The notes: a model not told the origin generated them from the sequence alone. A stretch of 64,000 bases of DNA from Paramecium pentaurelia (GCA_905183005.1 CAJJDO010000108.1:189980-253979), one strand, 5' to 3'. Shown: positions 24,401 through 35,993, numbered from the stretch's first letter. Program-made: numbers and translations.

Positions 24401-25275
24401 TTGATGTTGGACATATAAATATTAAATGTTAAAAATAAAAAAAATTCATTTGTTATATATCATTTTGAACTTAAGGCAGAATTCCTTACTTATATTACAA
24501 TTTAAGATGATTAAATAATTTCAAAAAGTTTTTCATTACTATAAGGAATTAGTAATTAAATCATTTACTTTTAATATTAAATTCATCTTTTGGAAATTGA
24601 ATATAATTTAAATGAAAGTGATAATTAGAAGGTATTAACTAATAATTAATTTAGTAAATTTAATTAAAATTAATAATCTAATCTTCCAGTCTTTTTGGAT
24701 ATTTATATTTGGCTTGTTTAGATTTTAGTTAACTACAATTAGAATTAATATCACAATTAGGAATAATTAGATATTCATAAGGTATTGCTCCTTCAAGAAT
24801 AATAACTCTTACAACAGACATTTTAATCTTCATAAAAAACAATAATTATCCAGTGATGGATTTAATTATATATAATATATCAAGAATTCAAGAATTTAAT
24901 TTTCTTGATTAGATTTATCAAATGTCATGTGAGAAATTCTAATTATCTATATACAATTAGTCTATAGCATTTTTAACTTTGCCTTCACAATAAAAGCATT
25001 AAGTTTTAAAGTTTTCATCGTATGAATTAAATATAACTACTATAGATTCTTATAGCAATATAACTCTAAATTTTGAAAATATGATATCAAATTTAGATCT
25101 TGGAGTAGAATTTTCCAAATAATTTTAAGGTTTTTAAATAAAATGTGTTATGTTATTAATATTTATAAATACAATCTTACTTTTCATTTGGTTATTATTA
25201 TTTAAAAAAATGAAAGTCAAGAAAAAGAGGATAAGTAAAAGTAATTTTAGAGGTTAAGTTGAAATAGAAATATGA
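21458..25275 (+). CDS. Second giant type I membrane protein, 1264 aa
   Basis: Not recognised. The signal peptide is LQFQLHFLLIFFTYG after a short N-terminal extension. A ~1200-residue ectodomain rich in Asn, Ile and Gln follows, with scattered Cys and repeating beta-strand-like units (for example FLVVAAQADDTCVLLVYSL and IHIIDDILIFICNYEMTLYM), compatible with a beta-propeller, though I cannot show blades. Near the end is one membrane helix (CVMLLIFINTILLFIWLLLF) and a short basic tail (KKMKVKKKRISKSNFRGQ). One 23-nt intron at 24632-24654; spliced length exactly 1265 codons. It shares signal peptide, size, single C-terminal TM and composition with the gene at 7480, but the tail is basic rather than acidic. 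Confidence 0.72.
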
Positions 25276-25393
25276 TTTTAAATTTGTATCATTAATATAG
25301 GAATGATGAATAATATTAAATAAAAAAATAAAATTTAACATTAAAATAAAGTTCTGTTAAAAGAAATAAAAATAAATAATTTTAAGTATTTAA

Positions 25394-25940
25394 ATGTCAT
25401 ACTACAAACCATTTTATCAAAGTGCTTATGATCGCACAGCTCCAGTTTATCCACCAAGTTAATATACTCCTGCTTATTATGGTCCTTACGATCGCCCACA
25501 TTCATATTAATCAAGAGCTCCAATGAGAGGTGAATAATGGTCAGAATATATTCCCGTGGAGTAGAGATACACAGATTATGTACCAGAGACAAAGGTTGAA
25601 TATAGACCTGTAGAGAAATAATACACAGATTATATTGAAGGTTTAAAACATAAATTTATAATGTTTAGTTAAACATGAAACAGATTATGTACCAGTTCCT
25701 AGATTAGAAAAAAGAGTGGAATATATTCCAGTTGACAGATATGATGAACATGTGGATTATGTTCCAGTATAGAATAGCCATGTAGTGAGAGGACCTTAAA
25801 GTAGAGTTGGTTATGGAAGTTAATCATAATATTTACCACCACCTCCACCTGCTCCAACATCTTATTCAAATTATAGATATAGTCCAAGTAGAGTTAGTGG
25901 ATATCGTCCAGCTACTGGTTACGGCTACAGATACCTTTGA
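25394..25940 (+). CDS. Alveolin/articulin-like cortical protein with VPV repeats, 172 aa
   Basis: Predicted membrane-skeleton (epiplasm) protein underlying the alveolar sacs. The central region is built of ~11-12 residue units: SEYIPVEQRYTDYVPETKVE, YRPVEKQYTDYIE, HETDYVPVPRLEKRVEYIPV, DRYDEHVDYVPV. Alternating Tyr-Val/Ile-Pro-Val with charged residues is the alveolin/articulin signature. The flanks are Tyr/Pro-rich (MSYYKPFYQSAYDR, then a PPPPPAP run and YSPSRVSGYRPATGYGY). One 28-nt intron at 25641-25668. Expected length 173 codons exactly. Confidence 0.8.
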
Positions 25941-25984
25941 TTAATATATTAATTTAGTAATCCGTTTTCGTTAATTTTTTAATA

Positions 25985-27149
25985 ATGTACAAATTCATCG
26001 CTTTAGCCTTGATTGTTTCATGTGTAATGGGTGTTCAGAAGGATACAAAGACATTGTTAGCTGAAATTGATGCTGACAACTTTGGAAATACAATTCTATC
26101 AACAGTTTAAATGTATTTACAAGCAAAAGGAAATGCAGAAGAAATTTTAGTGTTGTTAAATTAGGTTTTAGCTGGTTTAGTTGATGATTAAAATAAACAT
26201 GATAATGTTATCAGAGTTGATAGAGCTGCTTGCACTCGTATAGTAACAGATTTAGAAAACTCAATTGCTTATCATTAAGCTTAAGTAGCTGCTAATGCTT
26301 AAATGAGAGAAGATAACGAAAAAGCTTTAGCAGAGGCTGAAAATGATGTAAGATAAACAATTTAAGTAAAAATTTGCATAATAAATAATTAATTAGGATA
26401 TTGAAAGTAATGAAAGAACATTTGCTCAAGAAGAGGCTAACAGAAATAAGGCTCATGAAACATGGGTTAGAAAGAATGGAGAGCATGATGATGCTATTGC
26501 TGCTGTTGATGAAGCAACTAAATTAGTCTAACATCTTTCTCTTGGTGCTACTTTTGCTGAACTCAAACCTAAATTTGAAGCTGTTTAAAAGAGATTGATT
26601 GAAAATGAAAGTCATGGTGCTTTATTCTAACCAATTGTTACAGCTTTGACTGAATTAGCTACTAAAGTTGATCAAAAAGCTATTTAAAGAATTCTCTAAT
26701 TGCTTTCATAACTCAGATAACAATTAGTTGAAGCAAGATCAGTTTTAGAAGTAATTATAATATATTAAATATATATAGGATACTGAAAATAGATAAGCTT
26801 AAAGATGGGCTGAATTCTCTACTCATTTGAGCAATGAGCACAATAGATTGGTTGATAGAAAGAATTAATTGGAATAATCAATCCAAACTTTCAAGACCAA
26901 CATTGATACTGCCACTCATTTCTTCGAAGTCCATTAAGTAATTATAATTATTTATATCTATACTAGTTGGAATTAGAATAAGCTCAAGAAACTCTTGATG
27001 CTGAACATGAATGGTGTGCTCTCTAAGAAAACACTTATGATACTTAAACCACAGAAAGATAAAGATAATAAGAGATTGTTGAAAGAATCTTAGAGCATTT
27101 AACTGAAAAATTAACTGCTACATCCCAATATCTTGGTGGCAGATTCTGA
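25985..27149 (+). CDS. Trichocyst matrix protein (TMP), copy 2
   Basis: Signal peptide MYKFIALALIVSCVMGVQ, then an extended coiled coil in two halves: LEIDADNFGNTILSTVQMYL-type first half and a second half opening near LFQPIVTALTELATKVDQ, the same transition seen in copy 1 (LFQPIIEGLAEMTTKVNP). Three introns: 26366-26396 (31 nt), 26751-26778 (28 nt), 26938-26966 (29 nt); spliced ORF 359 codons, 358 aa. The end is ATSQYLGGRF. GC and codon use are higher than in neighbours, as expected for an abundant secretory cargo. Sits 44 nt downstream of the alveolin-like gene, same strand. Confidence 0.87.
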
Positions 27150-27242
27150 GATTTAATCATAAATATTAAACATTAATAAGGGACAACATTATTAAACATT
27201 TATATAATTATTATACAATGTACTATATGTATAAAATATTGT

Positions 27243-27782
27243 TCATTGACCAATTAAGGCTGATGCTGTCTTTGAAACACTAAACATTTATTAATATTGC
27301 TTACTATTTCCAATTTGATGGCAATTTTTATGTTCTTCTGTAATATCTACTTAATCTATGAATTCTGCTCTCAACCAAAATCAATCTGAATTTGCTTGTA
27401 ATATCACCTCTATTCTTTTCTAAATGTTTTCTAATTTGAACAGCCTTCTTAATCAAAGCATATAAGTCTTCTGGAATCTTTGGAGCACAACCTTTAGGTT
27501 ATTCTACCTATTAATACCTCTCTTTTTTAAGATTCTCAATATCTTTTATCCTGTTAAGAATCTTGTTTATGGAATTCCTTATTGATCTCTTAAATAAACA
27601 CCAATTTATGATCCATTCAAACCTCAAATTACATTTATTTCTTTACCCTTCTTTGCCAAATTCACTATTTGATCAACAATTGACTTTGATGATAGAGTCA
27701 ACCATTTTGGAGCTTTTCTTTTGTATGGAAGGGCCGATCCAGAGATACCCTTTCCCTTTCCCTTGGCTTACATGCGTCCCAT
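27243..27782 (-). CDS. RPS13: Ribosomal protein S13 (uS15), cytosolic small subunit
   Basis: The spliced 154-aa product matches uS15 from end to end: start MGRMQAKGKGKGISGSALPY, KAPKWLTLSSKSIVDQI, SQIGVYLRDQQGI, FLTGQKILRILKKRGCAPK, IPEDLYALIKKAVQIRKHLE, LVESRIHRLSRYYRRTQKLP and the end NWKYVSKTASALIGQ. Introns: 27623-27646 (24 nt, ends GAG), 27492-27517 (26 nt), 27280-27304 (25 nt). Exactly 155 codons. Internal TAA/TAG align with polar residues of the family, direct evidence for the reassigned code. The gene upstream runs into it in the same frame with no intervening TGA. Confidence 0.95.
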
Positions 27783-28332
27783 TAATAATTTAAAGATTTA
27801 ATTTTATTTTAAATTTTATCCATTAAATGATTAAAATTCACTCATGTTTGTAGAATACCTTTGGCTTCTCAATTGAATTGCTTTTCTATTTATGAATGCA
27901 TACATTCCATGATGCCATAATGAGGGTTCAAAATTATTATCATCATCAATAAAGAAGAATTTCTTGTCTAATTCTGGAACGTCAAACTTATTCTCCCAAA
28001 TTGGTGCTCCATCAAGTACCTTTCCAATCTCTCCTTGTATATTTCTTTAATAAATAGATCCTGCTGCTATTCTAATTTGAATTATGATTAAATTACCTTG
28101 ATCCCAAAAATACTGCACCAACAATTCCTGCCTTGAAATAGATTGCCAACTTTTTAGCAACTGGAATACGATTGACTGCCTCTAAACTCAAATAAGTTGA
28201 AATTAAAGTTGCCTTATTCTAAAAGCTTCCCACTCCATTCACCAATGATGCCACTTTATTTTATGTCTCTGTTGGTACAAGAGATGTGTGAGTCCACCAA
28301 GTTTTATTATTTTAGGATAGACTGATGTACAT
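27783..28332 (-). CDS. Hypothetical protein upstream of RPS13, no TGA stop seen
   Basis: Not recognised. Start MYISLSQNNKTWWTHTSLVP; one 25-nt intron at 28072-28096; helical middle (QNKATLISTYLSLEAVNRIP, VAKKLAIYFKAGIVGAVFLG, one possible membrane segment) and an acidic-aromatic C-terminal part (FFFIDDDNNFEPSLWHHGMY) ending in ...RYSTNMSEF. After that the frame continues through AT-rich spacer without any TGA and is in phase with the RPS13 start codon. Either the stop is lost, an intron is unrecognised (GTATTCTACAAACATGAG is 18 nt and does not change phase), or the two form one product. The 3' boundary given is the RPS13 start. Confidence 0.55.
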
Positions 28333-28487
28333 TAATTTATTTAATATATAATCTCAAACCTATTAGTAATAATTCATTTATTATTGTTTGTTAATATGCA
28401 ATAATCAATTATAATTAATTCAAATGTTACACCATTTTTAAACATCTGAATCTGTGCTTTTGTATACAATTATTAATATTATATTTA

Positions 28488-31400
28488 ATGGATCATATAG
28501 GTCTTTTACCTAAAGCAGAGAGTGCAGTAGTTGTTGATAGTGAAATCGAAGGGACAACAAAAATAACGTATATAGAACCGATAAGATTATAAAAGAGGAG
28601 AATAGTACTTGGAGTGTTTCTTTCTGTCATCACAAGCTTTTTGTTTACTTTAGCTTGTAGTTGGTCAAAGAAACTTGTTAGAAAGTTTTTCTTTAAAGAA
28701 TCATAATTAGACAAGGCAACCCATATGTGGATTACAAATAATGATAATTCAAATAACATCTCAAAGTTAGTAAAAAAGCAAAATCAAGTTTATTTTATCA
28801 ATCGAAAACTAAAGTACATATATGATAGTGCAATGAATACATTTAAAGCTCTTGAATATGATTTGAAGACCAAAAGAGATTTATTATAAGCTAGAGGAAT
28901 ATCATGTAAATATATGATTAATTAAATTAGAACCTTTGTAATACCAAGAAGAGTTTGGGAAATGCTTAATTGATATTCCAAAGCCTAATTTGTTTGTATA
29001 TTTGGTTAAGGAATTGACAGCCCCATTTTATATTTTGTAATATTTATCATGTTTTTTATGGGTATTAGAAGGTAATAATTGAATAAATAAAAAAGACTTG
29101 GCAATATTGTCAATCATAATGATATCTGTATCATTGATATTTACAACAATAAATTTTTTGCTTTTATAGAATTCAGCAAAGAAATTGAGAGATATGGCAA
29201 AGAGTTTAGCTTAAGTATAAGTGTATAGAGGAGAAGAAATATTTAATAAACTAGGAATTTAATTTAAAAAGATTGATAGTCAAGATTTAGTTCCAGGAGA
29301 TGTGATTGCAATTGAAAATAAAATGACATTACCTTGTGATTGTGTTCTAGTTTCTGGAGATTTATTAATGAATGAAGCTTCTTTGACAGGGGAATCAATT
29401 CCTATACCAAAGATTCCAGTTGAAGATTTGGATTAGCCTATTTCATTTATGACTGATAAAAGACATTGTTTATATGAAGGAACTAAAGTTTTACTAGCAA
29501 GACCTGCTTACTAATATGTTATAGCAATAGTTGGTAGAACAGGATTTAGTTCATTTAAAGGATAGATTTTCAGAAGTGTATTATATCCAAAAGTTTAACC
29601 TTTTCCATTTTATAGTTAAGGAATAAAATATTTAATTTGTTTGGCCATATATGTTTTAGTTGTTTATTTTGCATTGCTACCAAGATTTATTTCAGTTGGA
29701 TTTAGTTTTATGATAATATTTTTAAGATTTTGGGATGCTTTGACTTGGATAGTACCTCCAGCTTTACCAATTTTTGTTTCTATGTGTTAGACTTATTCTT
29801 TAGTTAGACTAAGATAAAAAGGTATTTTTGGTATCGATCCTAATAAATCACTTGTAGCAGGTAAGATCAATACAGTTTGTTTTGATAAAACAGGAACATT
29901 AACAACAATAGGTATTGATATGTTTGGATATTAATTGAGAAATTAAACTAAATTTGGAAAGTTCATACCAAAAAATTAAGTGAATTATAAAAATAGTTTA
30001 GAATTTAAATTATTTGCTACTTGTCATGGAACATATGAAATAGAAGGTGATTTAATGGGAGATAGTCTAGATGTTGAGTTATTTAAATTTACAGATTTTA
30101 AAATTGAAAAAAACCCTCCTCAAAATATAAAATCTAGAGTTGTAAATAGAGAAGGTATTGTATTAGATGTACTTAAACTTTATGAATTTGAATCAGCTTT
30201 ATAAAGAATGAGTGTAATAGTAAAAGACAAAGATGATTATTATGTTTTTGTTAAAGGTTCACCTGAAAAGATGGCTGAATTATCTATTCAAAATACAATA
30301 CCAGTAGATTTTAAAAAGACTCTTAATTTATTGACAATGAAAGGATTAAGAATATTAGGATTTGGATACAGAAAAATAACTTAGGAAGAAAGTGAAAGAT
30401 TAATGAATGCTAGTAGATAAGAATGTGAATAAGATATTTAATTTTTTGGATTATTAGCAATGGAAAACAAATTAAAACATGATACTCCATAGGTTATTAA
30501 TTTATTAAACAATGCATGTATTGATCTAAAAATCATTTCAGGAGACAATCCTTTAACTACTGTATAATGTGCTAGGGAATGTGGAATAATTCCTAATGAT
30601 AAACCAGTCTTATTATTAGATTATAATGAAAAAGAAGTATTTATATTATTTATTTAATTAGTAATAATTGTCCTTAGATGAAATATGTGTTTTCGAAGAT
30701 AATAATAATATCAATCAATAAAAATAAAATAGTGAAATTGAAGTGCTTATTGATGATGTTCAGGATATAAATGAATAAATATTAGATCATTAACAAATAA
30801 TGAATAAATTGATTCAACATTTATTGACTGCTTAAAATATCAAAAGGTCAATTATCACTGAAAATGATAGTCTTAATGCAAGTCATTGTTTTGCAATGAG
30901 TGGTAAAGCATTTGATTACTTTTGGGGTTAATTACCAAATGAAGAAACCAAAAAACATAATAAATAATCCTTTGCTGGATTTGAATAACCTATAGATAAT
31001 GTGGAATAAATAAGAATATAAGGATTAACTGAAGAAGAACTTCATATTAAATTATTTGCATCAATCTGTTTAAATGCAAAAGTTTTTGCAAGAATGAGAC
31101 CAGAATAAAAATCTATGGTCATAGAAAAACTTTAAGAATTAAAAAAAATGGTTTTAATGATAGGAGATGGAGCAAATGATTGTGCAGCTATTAAATAAGC
31201 AAATGTTGGTGTCTCATTTGCTTAAAGTGATGCTGCATATTCAGCTCCTTATTCTAGTGCAGATGATAGTATTGATTGTGTTAGATAAGTACTTTTAGAT
31301 GGAAGATGTGCACTTTAAAATGCACTAGAAGTATTTTAATATTATGTTGGAGCCAGTGTAATAAAATATATAGCAGCTATGATATCAATGGCTTTTGGTT

Positions 31401-32038
31401 AAAATTTTGGAGATTTACAATATATTGTTATCAATTATGTTGGTTCTTTGCCTTATCTTAAATCGATTTCACTTTCCAAACCTTCTATTACATTGACTAA
31501 AGATCTTCCAAATGAAAGTATGATGGCACTTTCAAATGTAGCTGTCTTAAGTTTCTAAATTTTTGTAGCTTCATTTGGTTTAGTGATTAATTTTCTTTAT
31601 TGGAATAGTTTAGAATGGGAGAATGAACCAGGAGTAGTAGATGGGAAATTTTCAAAAGAAGGAACATTATAAACAACTCAATTTAAAAGTTTATAAATTT
31701 ATTTCATCATGGCTGTTATTGCTATTTACACTTCAAGACCATTCAAGTAAAAAATCTTTACTCATAAAATTATGTTAATATTTATATGCATAAGTTTATT
31801 CTTTACTTTATGGATTTTCTTCACTTTTTAAGAATGGCAATTTAAAGTATTAAAACTCTATGACACAAATTCATATCATGGTAGATCTTATAATTTTATG
31901 CAATTTATTTTGACAATTATAGTAGGATTAGTAATGTTATTAGGTGATGAATATTTCATAAGAAAAATGTTTCCTACAAATCAAAAGAAAACTAAAAAAT
32001 CTAGAGTTAAACCAAGTATGTCAAATCATATTTCTTGA
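28488..32038 (+). CDS. P5B-type P-type ATPase (ATP13A family)
   Basis: 1158 aa after removing introns 28906-28930, 29072-29095 and 30637-30661 (25, 24, 25 nt). Order of motifs: LTGES actuator loop (~29386), PPALP in the membrane-embedded region (~29758; the P5B version of this motif), phosphorylation site DKTGTLT (Asp codon at 29884), KGSPE nucleotide-binding loop, ARMRPEQK, and MIGDGANDCAAIKQANVGVS hinge, then C-terminal helices. P5B pumps sit in late endosomal/lysosomal membranes and human ATP13A2 exports polyamines; the substrate here is inference. A charged insert (VLIDDVQDINEQ) lies between the nucleotide domain and the hinge. The start is the first ATG; an N-terminal hydrophobic helix GVFLSVITSFLFTLACSW follows. 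Confidence 0.92.
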
Positions 32039-32064
32039 AAATATTAAAAAATAAAGAACAAAAT

Positions 32065-32256
32065 TCATTTTTTAGTTAAATCATCAATCTTATTACGCAA
32101 TTTTACATTTTACATAGTTAAATCTTTTATCATTTTTTGTGTTTCTACATCCTTAGTCAAAGTCTTAAAGAATTCATCTCTCTCTCTCTTTAAAACTTTT
32201 ATCTCCTCTTCCAACTTCTTTACCTTTTCATCTATTTAACCTGATTTTGCTTATAC

Positions 32257-32305
<49 letters not shown>

Positions 32306-33607
32306 TAAGGTAATTCCTGTTTACTTCTATTTACTTTCTAAAATCATATTAATTATATACTTCTGCTATTAATTCTTTGATCATTTACTCATTACGACTA
32401 TTTTCTTCTTTACAATACTTCAATTCCTATCTTAATTTTCTTGTCTCCTCATCATCTGCTGGTTTATATACTATCTTTGTTTCTTATTAAGGCTAATTTT
32501 TTTTTAATTTTTCTAATTCAGTTTTCAATGCAAATATGTACTTGTCATCATTCTCACTCTTTTCCAATAAAATCTAAAAATAATCACAATAACAAATACT
32601 TTTTTGTTCTTCTCATATTCAACTTTGACATCTTTTATTTGATCTTCCAATATTTATCTCCTACTTGATACTGCTTTTATCTTCTATAATAAATTCTCAT
32701 TTTCCTATTTAACTGCATCATATTGAGATTTCAATAACTCATATTATTATTTTTCATTATTATTTTTGGATTCTTATCTTGATTATTTAGACATTTAAGA
32801 AACATCAGAATATTAAGAAGATGAACCTAATTTTGTATTTAAATCTTTGACTTTTGATTTCAATATTTCAATCTGTTATGCTCTGCCTTTCCATCCATTT
32901 TCATCCAACAATATTTAATCTAAATTTACATTCTCACCTACTTCCCTTTATATTATTCTTATTGCTTTATTTAATTCTGTTTTAACTTATTATAATTTAA
33001 CACGCTATTCTTATACTTTCTTATCTGCATCTTTGAATTTACTCTTAAAATCATCAGCTATACCAACATCCTCCTTCTATTATTCTGATCCTTTTAATGC
33101 TTTTGCTAATGGATCTGCTTTAGGAATCGAAGCTTTTGGAAGACTTTTATCTAATGCTTTAATTCCTTCATCAGTTTCTTTTAATGCTTTGTTTACTTGT
33201 TCTTCAAGTTTCTTTCTTGATTGTCTTTCTTTCTCATAACTAAGCAATAATTATCTATTCTTCTAGACTAATTCTCTAATTTTTCTATCCTTTAAAGTTT
33301 CATTTTTTGAATTGATCACCTCTTCACATTCCTCTGCCAATGTCTTAGGAGGTTGTTTCTTATAAAATTCTAATTATTTTTAAATTGCTTCTATTTTATT
33401 TTATGGTCTACTGCAATATGATCATTAATACTGTATTTATGGTAATTGTTCGACCTTACTATTTTATGAATGGCTTTTATGTTAATATTATTCTTCATCC
33501 TCAGATGATGTCTAATTCTGCTTGTATTTTTATTCAAATTCATTAATTTGATAAATATTTTGTTCATATTCTTCATCATATTAATTATCTTCCTCTAAAC
33601 TACTCAT
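32065..33607 (-). CDS. Coiled-coil protein with TAA-encoded poly-glutamine, 491 aa
   Basis: Acidic N-terminus MSSLEEDNQYDEEYEQ, then long coiled coil (LAEECEEVINSKNETLKDRK, RKKLEEQVNKALKETDEGIK, QQVKTELNKAIRIIQREVGE). Three introns: 33411-33431 (21 nt), 32574-32599 (26 nt), 32305-32324 (20 nt); exactly 492 codons. Immediately after the last intron come 16 consecutive TAA codons (poly-Gln), then GQIDEKVKKLEEEIKVLKRE to the end. No motor or membrane domain. Probably cytoskeletal or ciliary; no family assigned. Confidence 0.72.
32257..32304 (-). repeat. (TAA)16 coding microsatellite
   Basis: Sixteen perfect TAA triplets in the reading strand (TTA repeats on +), directly following the 20-nt intron at 32305-32324. 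In the sense frame they are Gln codons; in the standard code they would be sixteen stops. Perfect triplet purity with no CAA/CAG suggests recent slippage. Confidence 0.85.
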
Positions 33608-34726
33608 TTAATATTTAATAAACAAAAACCTAAAAATATATCACATTATTTTATTTATTATGAAATGCATTATTCATTATTTCAATAGATGTAGAATTTA
33701 TAAAAATATGGTATGATTAATTTAACAATAACTTTAAAATTCCTTATATATAAAGTTTTTAAAATGTTATAAAAACATTTCATTTAAATTTTAATAATTC
33801 ATTCTCATATTACTAAAAATGGTCTATATCTATTTTTATAAATATTATTAGTTATTACAAGGAAATTTAGAAATCATTATTACCCATTAAATTGGAATTT
33901 TAATAATATATATTAAAAAACTTAATTAAAATAAAACTCATGAAATTCACAAGGATTTATTTAACTAAATTGCATTCATTCATAAAATAAAAATTATATA
34001 GTATACAATTATCTAAAAGGTTGAATTGAAAAGTTTCATTACTTTTTGCAGATAATAAATTATGTTATTAGTATTCTTTAATTATAATATTGAATAGATA
34101 ATGACATACACTAACATTAAAATAGTTTATCTAATATTAGTGATATAATTTATCAATTAAAGATTACTATGAAGTATTAGAATTTAGATTGTGCTATGGT
34201 AACATAATTGAATACTAATAAGAGATGATTTATTATTCGAATTTAATTTTGTTATCCCAAGTCCGGTATTGAAAAAATATGATTAATTTTTACAATATTG
34301 GTATATGGGATATTAATTTGGCCTAGCTTGGATTTCTGATATAGTATAGAACTAAAATTCAGAGATTTTCTCTAGGCTTATTTTTTATCATAATTTAATT
34401 AATGAATTATTATTAAATAACAAAGTAATTAAATAGCAGGAATTAATATGTATTCAAATTAAAAGCTTGAAAATTAAATTAAAGAGATATAAAAAATTAA
34501 AGAAAGGGTTATAAAATGTTGATTAGTGTCATATCTATTGAGAAAGATAATGAAATTAAAGGCATTGATATTTTTATATTATTGATTTATTTGAAATACT
34601 AGATATAATATAAATGATAAATATATGTTGTAGTGTTTATATATAGGTTTTAAGAATGTTTCTTGAGAATTGAGTTTTATTATAAAATCGATAAAAACGG
34701 TATTGAGAGCAATAATAAAATAAAAT
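33608..34726. other. Long mostly non-coding stretch, 1.1 kb
   Basis: AT-rich spacer between divergent genes (coiled-coil protein, minus; matrix-like protein, plus). A plus-strand frame of 118 codons (33819-34172) includes protein-like text (THEIHKDLFNQIAFIHKIKI) but nothing I recognise and no partner exon; I do not call it. The longest stretch of the window without a supported gene. Confidence 0.45.
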
Positions 34727-35993
34727 ATGAGAAGTATAACAGGAGTGATATTGATTCTTTTGTTAAATTAGAGTGTTTTTTGCAGTCCAAAGAAAATCAA
34801 CACAGATTTTTTAAATTTGTTGAGCTCAAAAACAAACGTGATGAGTTCTTAGGATGCAATTCAATCTGTTTTAATTCTTTTAGAAGATTTATAAGGAGCA
34901 AATGTAGAAGCTTAAGATAAGGCAGATTTAACATTTTAGAGATTTGAGAATGCTATTTTAAAGGATATTAATGAGTTTTCAGGAATAGTGAATGTGAATT
35001 CAAAGAGTGCAGCAGCTGCTCAATAAGACTTAGAAGCTGTTGAGTAAGGATTTTATATAATAATTAAGTCTTAAGATTTAACAAACAACAGATTATTTGA
35101 ATTGGAATAATAAGAGATATAAGGGAAACGAAGTAAAATTAGAGAATTTAGCAGAGTATAATAGTAATTAAAAATAATTAGATAACGTTGTGAAGCTAAT
35201 GCATTATTTATTGATACATTAAGAGAATATAAAAATGCACTTTCGGTATTGGATTGGGTTAGAAGTGATGCATAAAGCAAATAAACAAATTTAGTAGAGA
35301 AAAATCATATAGGTGATTATGCTGAGAAATTAAGCAAATATGCAAATTTATTTGAAGAGTAGGCAGTATAAGATTTTGTGAAATTGGGTGATGATGAAAG
35401 TTCATTTACTTAATCAAGTAATATTATATATATATATTGAAGGAAAGAGAGATAATGGAGAATAATTAGTATAATTAATGACAAAGGATGTAGTAGGTGT
35501 AATTTAATAGTTAATAGAGAAATTGAGAGAGACTATAAAGGGATTGGAAGAGTAGGAGATTTAATCAGCTAATGATTTTGCAGATTTTAAGACAAATCTA
35601 TTGGCTGAATAAGAATCTTTAAAATAAGAATATGATGCAAAGGCTAAGTTCTTAAATTCATTACAAAATGATAAAGAATTGGCATCTGACATATTAATAA
35701 AGAAGAAAGAGTTATAAGAATAAAGCATGAGAATATTGAGTCTAACATAAGGTAATGATTTGGAATGAGATGTAGAGGAGTACAATTATAAAAAGAAATT
35801 GTATAATGAAGAGAAGGTAAAGAGACATGAAGAGAACTAATTGTTGGAGGAATCTCTATTAATATATAGAGAAAAGATAGCCACAGTTAATGAATATTTA
35901 AAGAAGAGAGTGAATGAATATGTTGGAGATTCTTTGATTGAAGAAAATGTTGTAAGCAAATAGCAATCTATTTCGTAAAGAAAAGGATAATGA
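34727..35993 (+). CDS. Trichocyst matrix-like secreted coiled-coil protein, 388 aa
   Basis: Signal peptide RSITGVILILLLNQSVFCS, then coiled coil with TMP-like features: AIQSVLILLEDLQGANVEAQ, CEANALFIDTLREYKNAL, a second half QLVQLMTKDVVGVIQQLIE and KIATVNEYLKKRVNEYVGDS. Four introns were needed: 35044-35068, 35156-35181, 35418-35442 (ends GAAG), 35752-35775 (25, 26, 25, 24 nt); result 389 codons exactly. It is more divergent than copies 1 and 2 and lacks the LFQPI..L.E..TKV junction, so it could be a matrix protein of another subfamily or a different granule protein. Confidence 0.72.

Noticed and set aside
32245..32310. TTA repeat as a non-coding microsatellite or CRISPR-like array
   Set aside because: It lies in phase inside the coiled-coil gene after a valid 20-nt intron; no spacer-repeat structure exists.
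33819..34172. Plus-strand open frame of 118 codons
   Set aside because: No signal, domain, splice partner or neighbour supports it; text is partly coding-like so it is mentioned in the spacer entry only.
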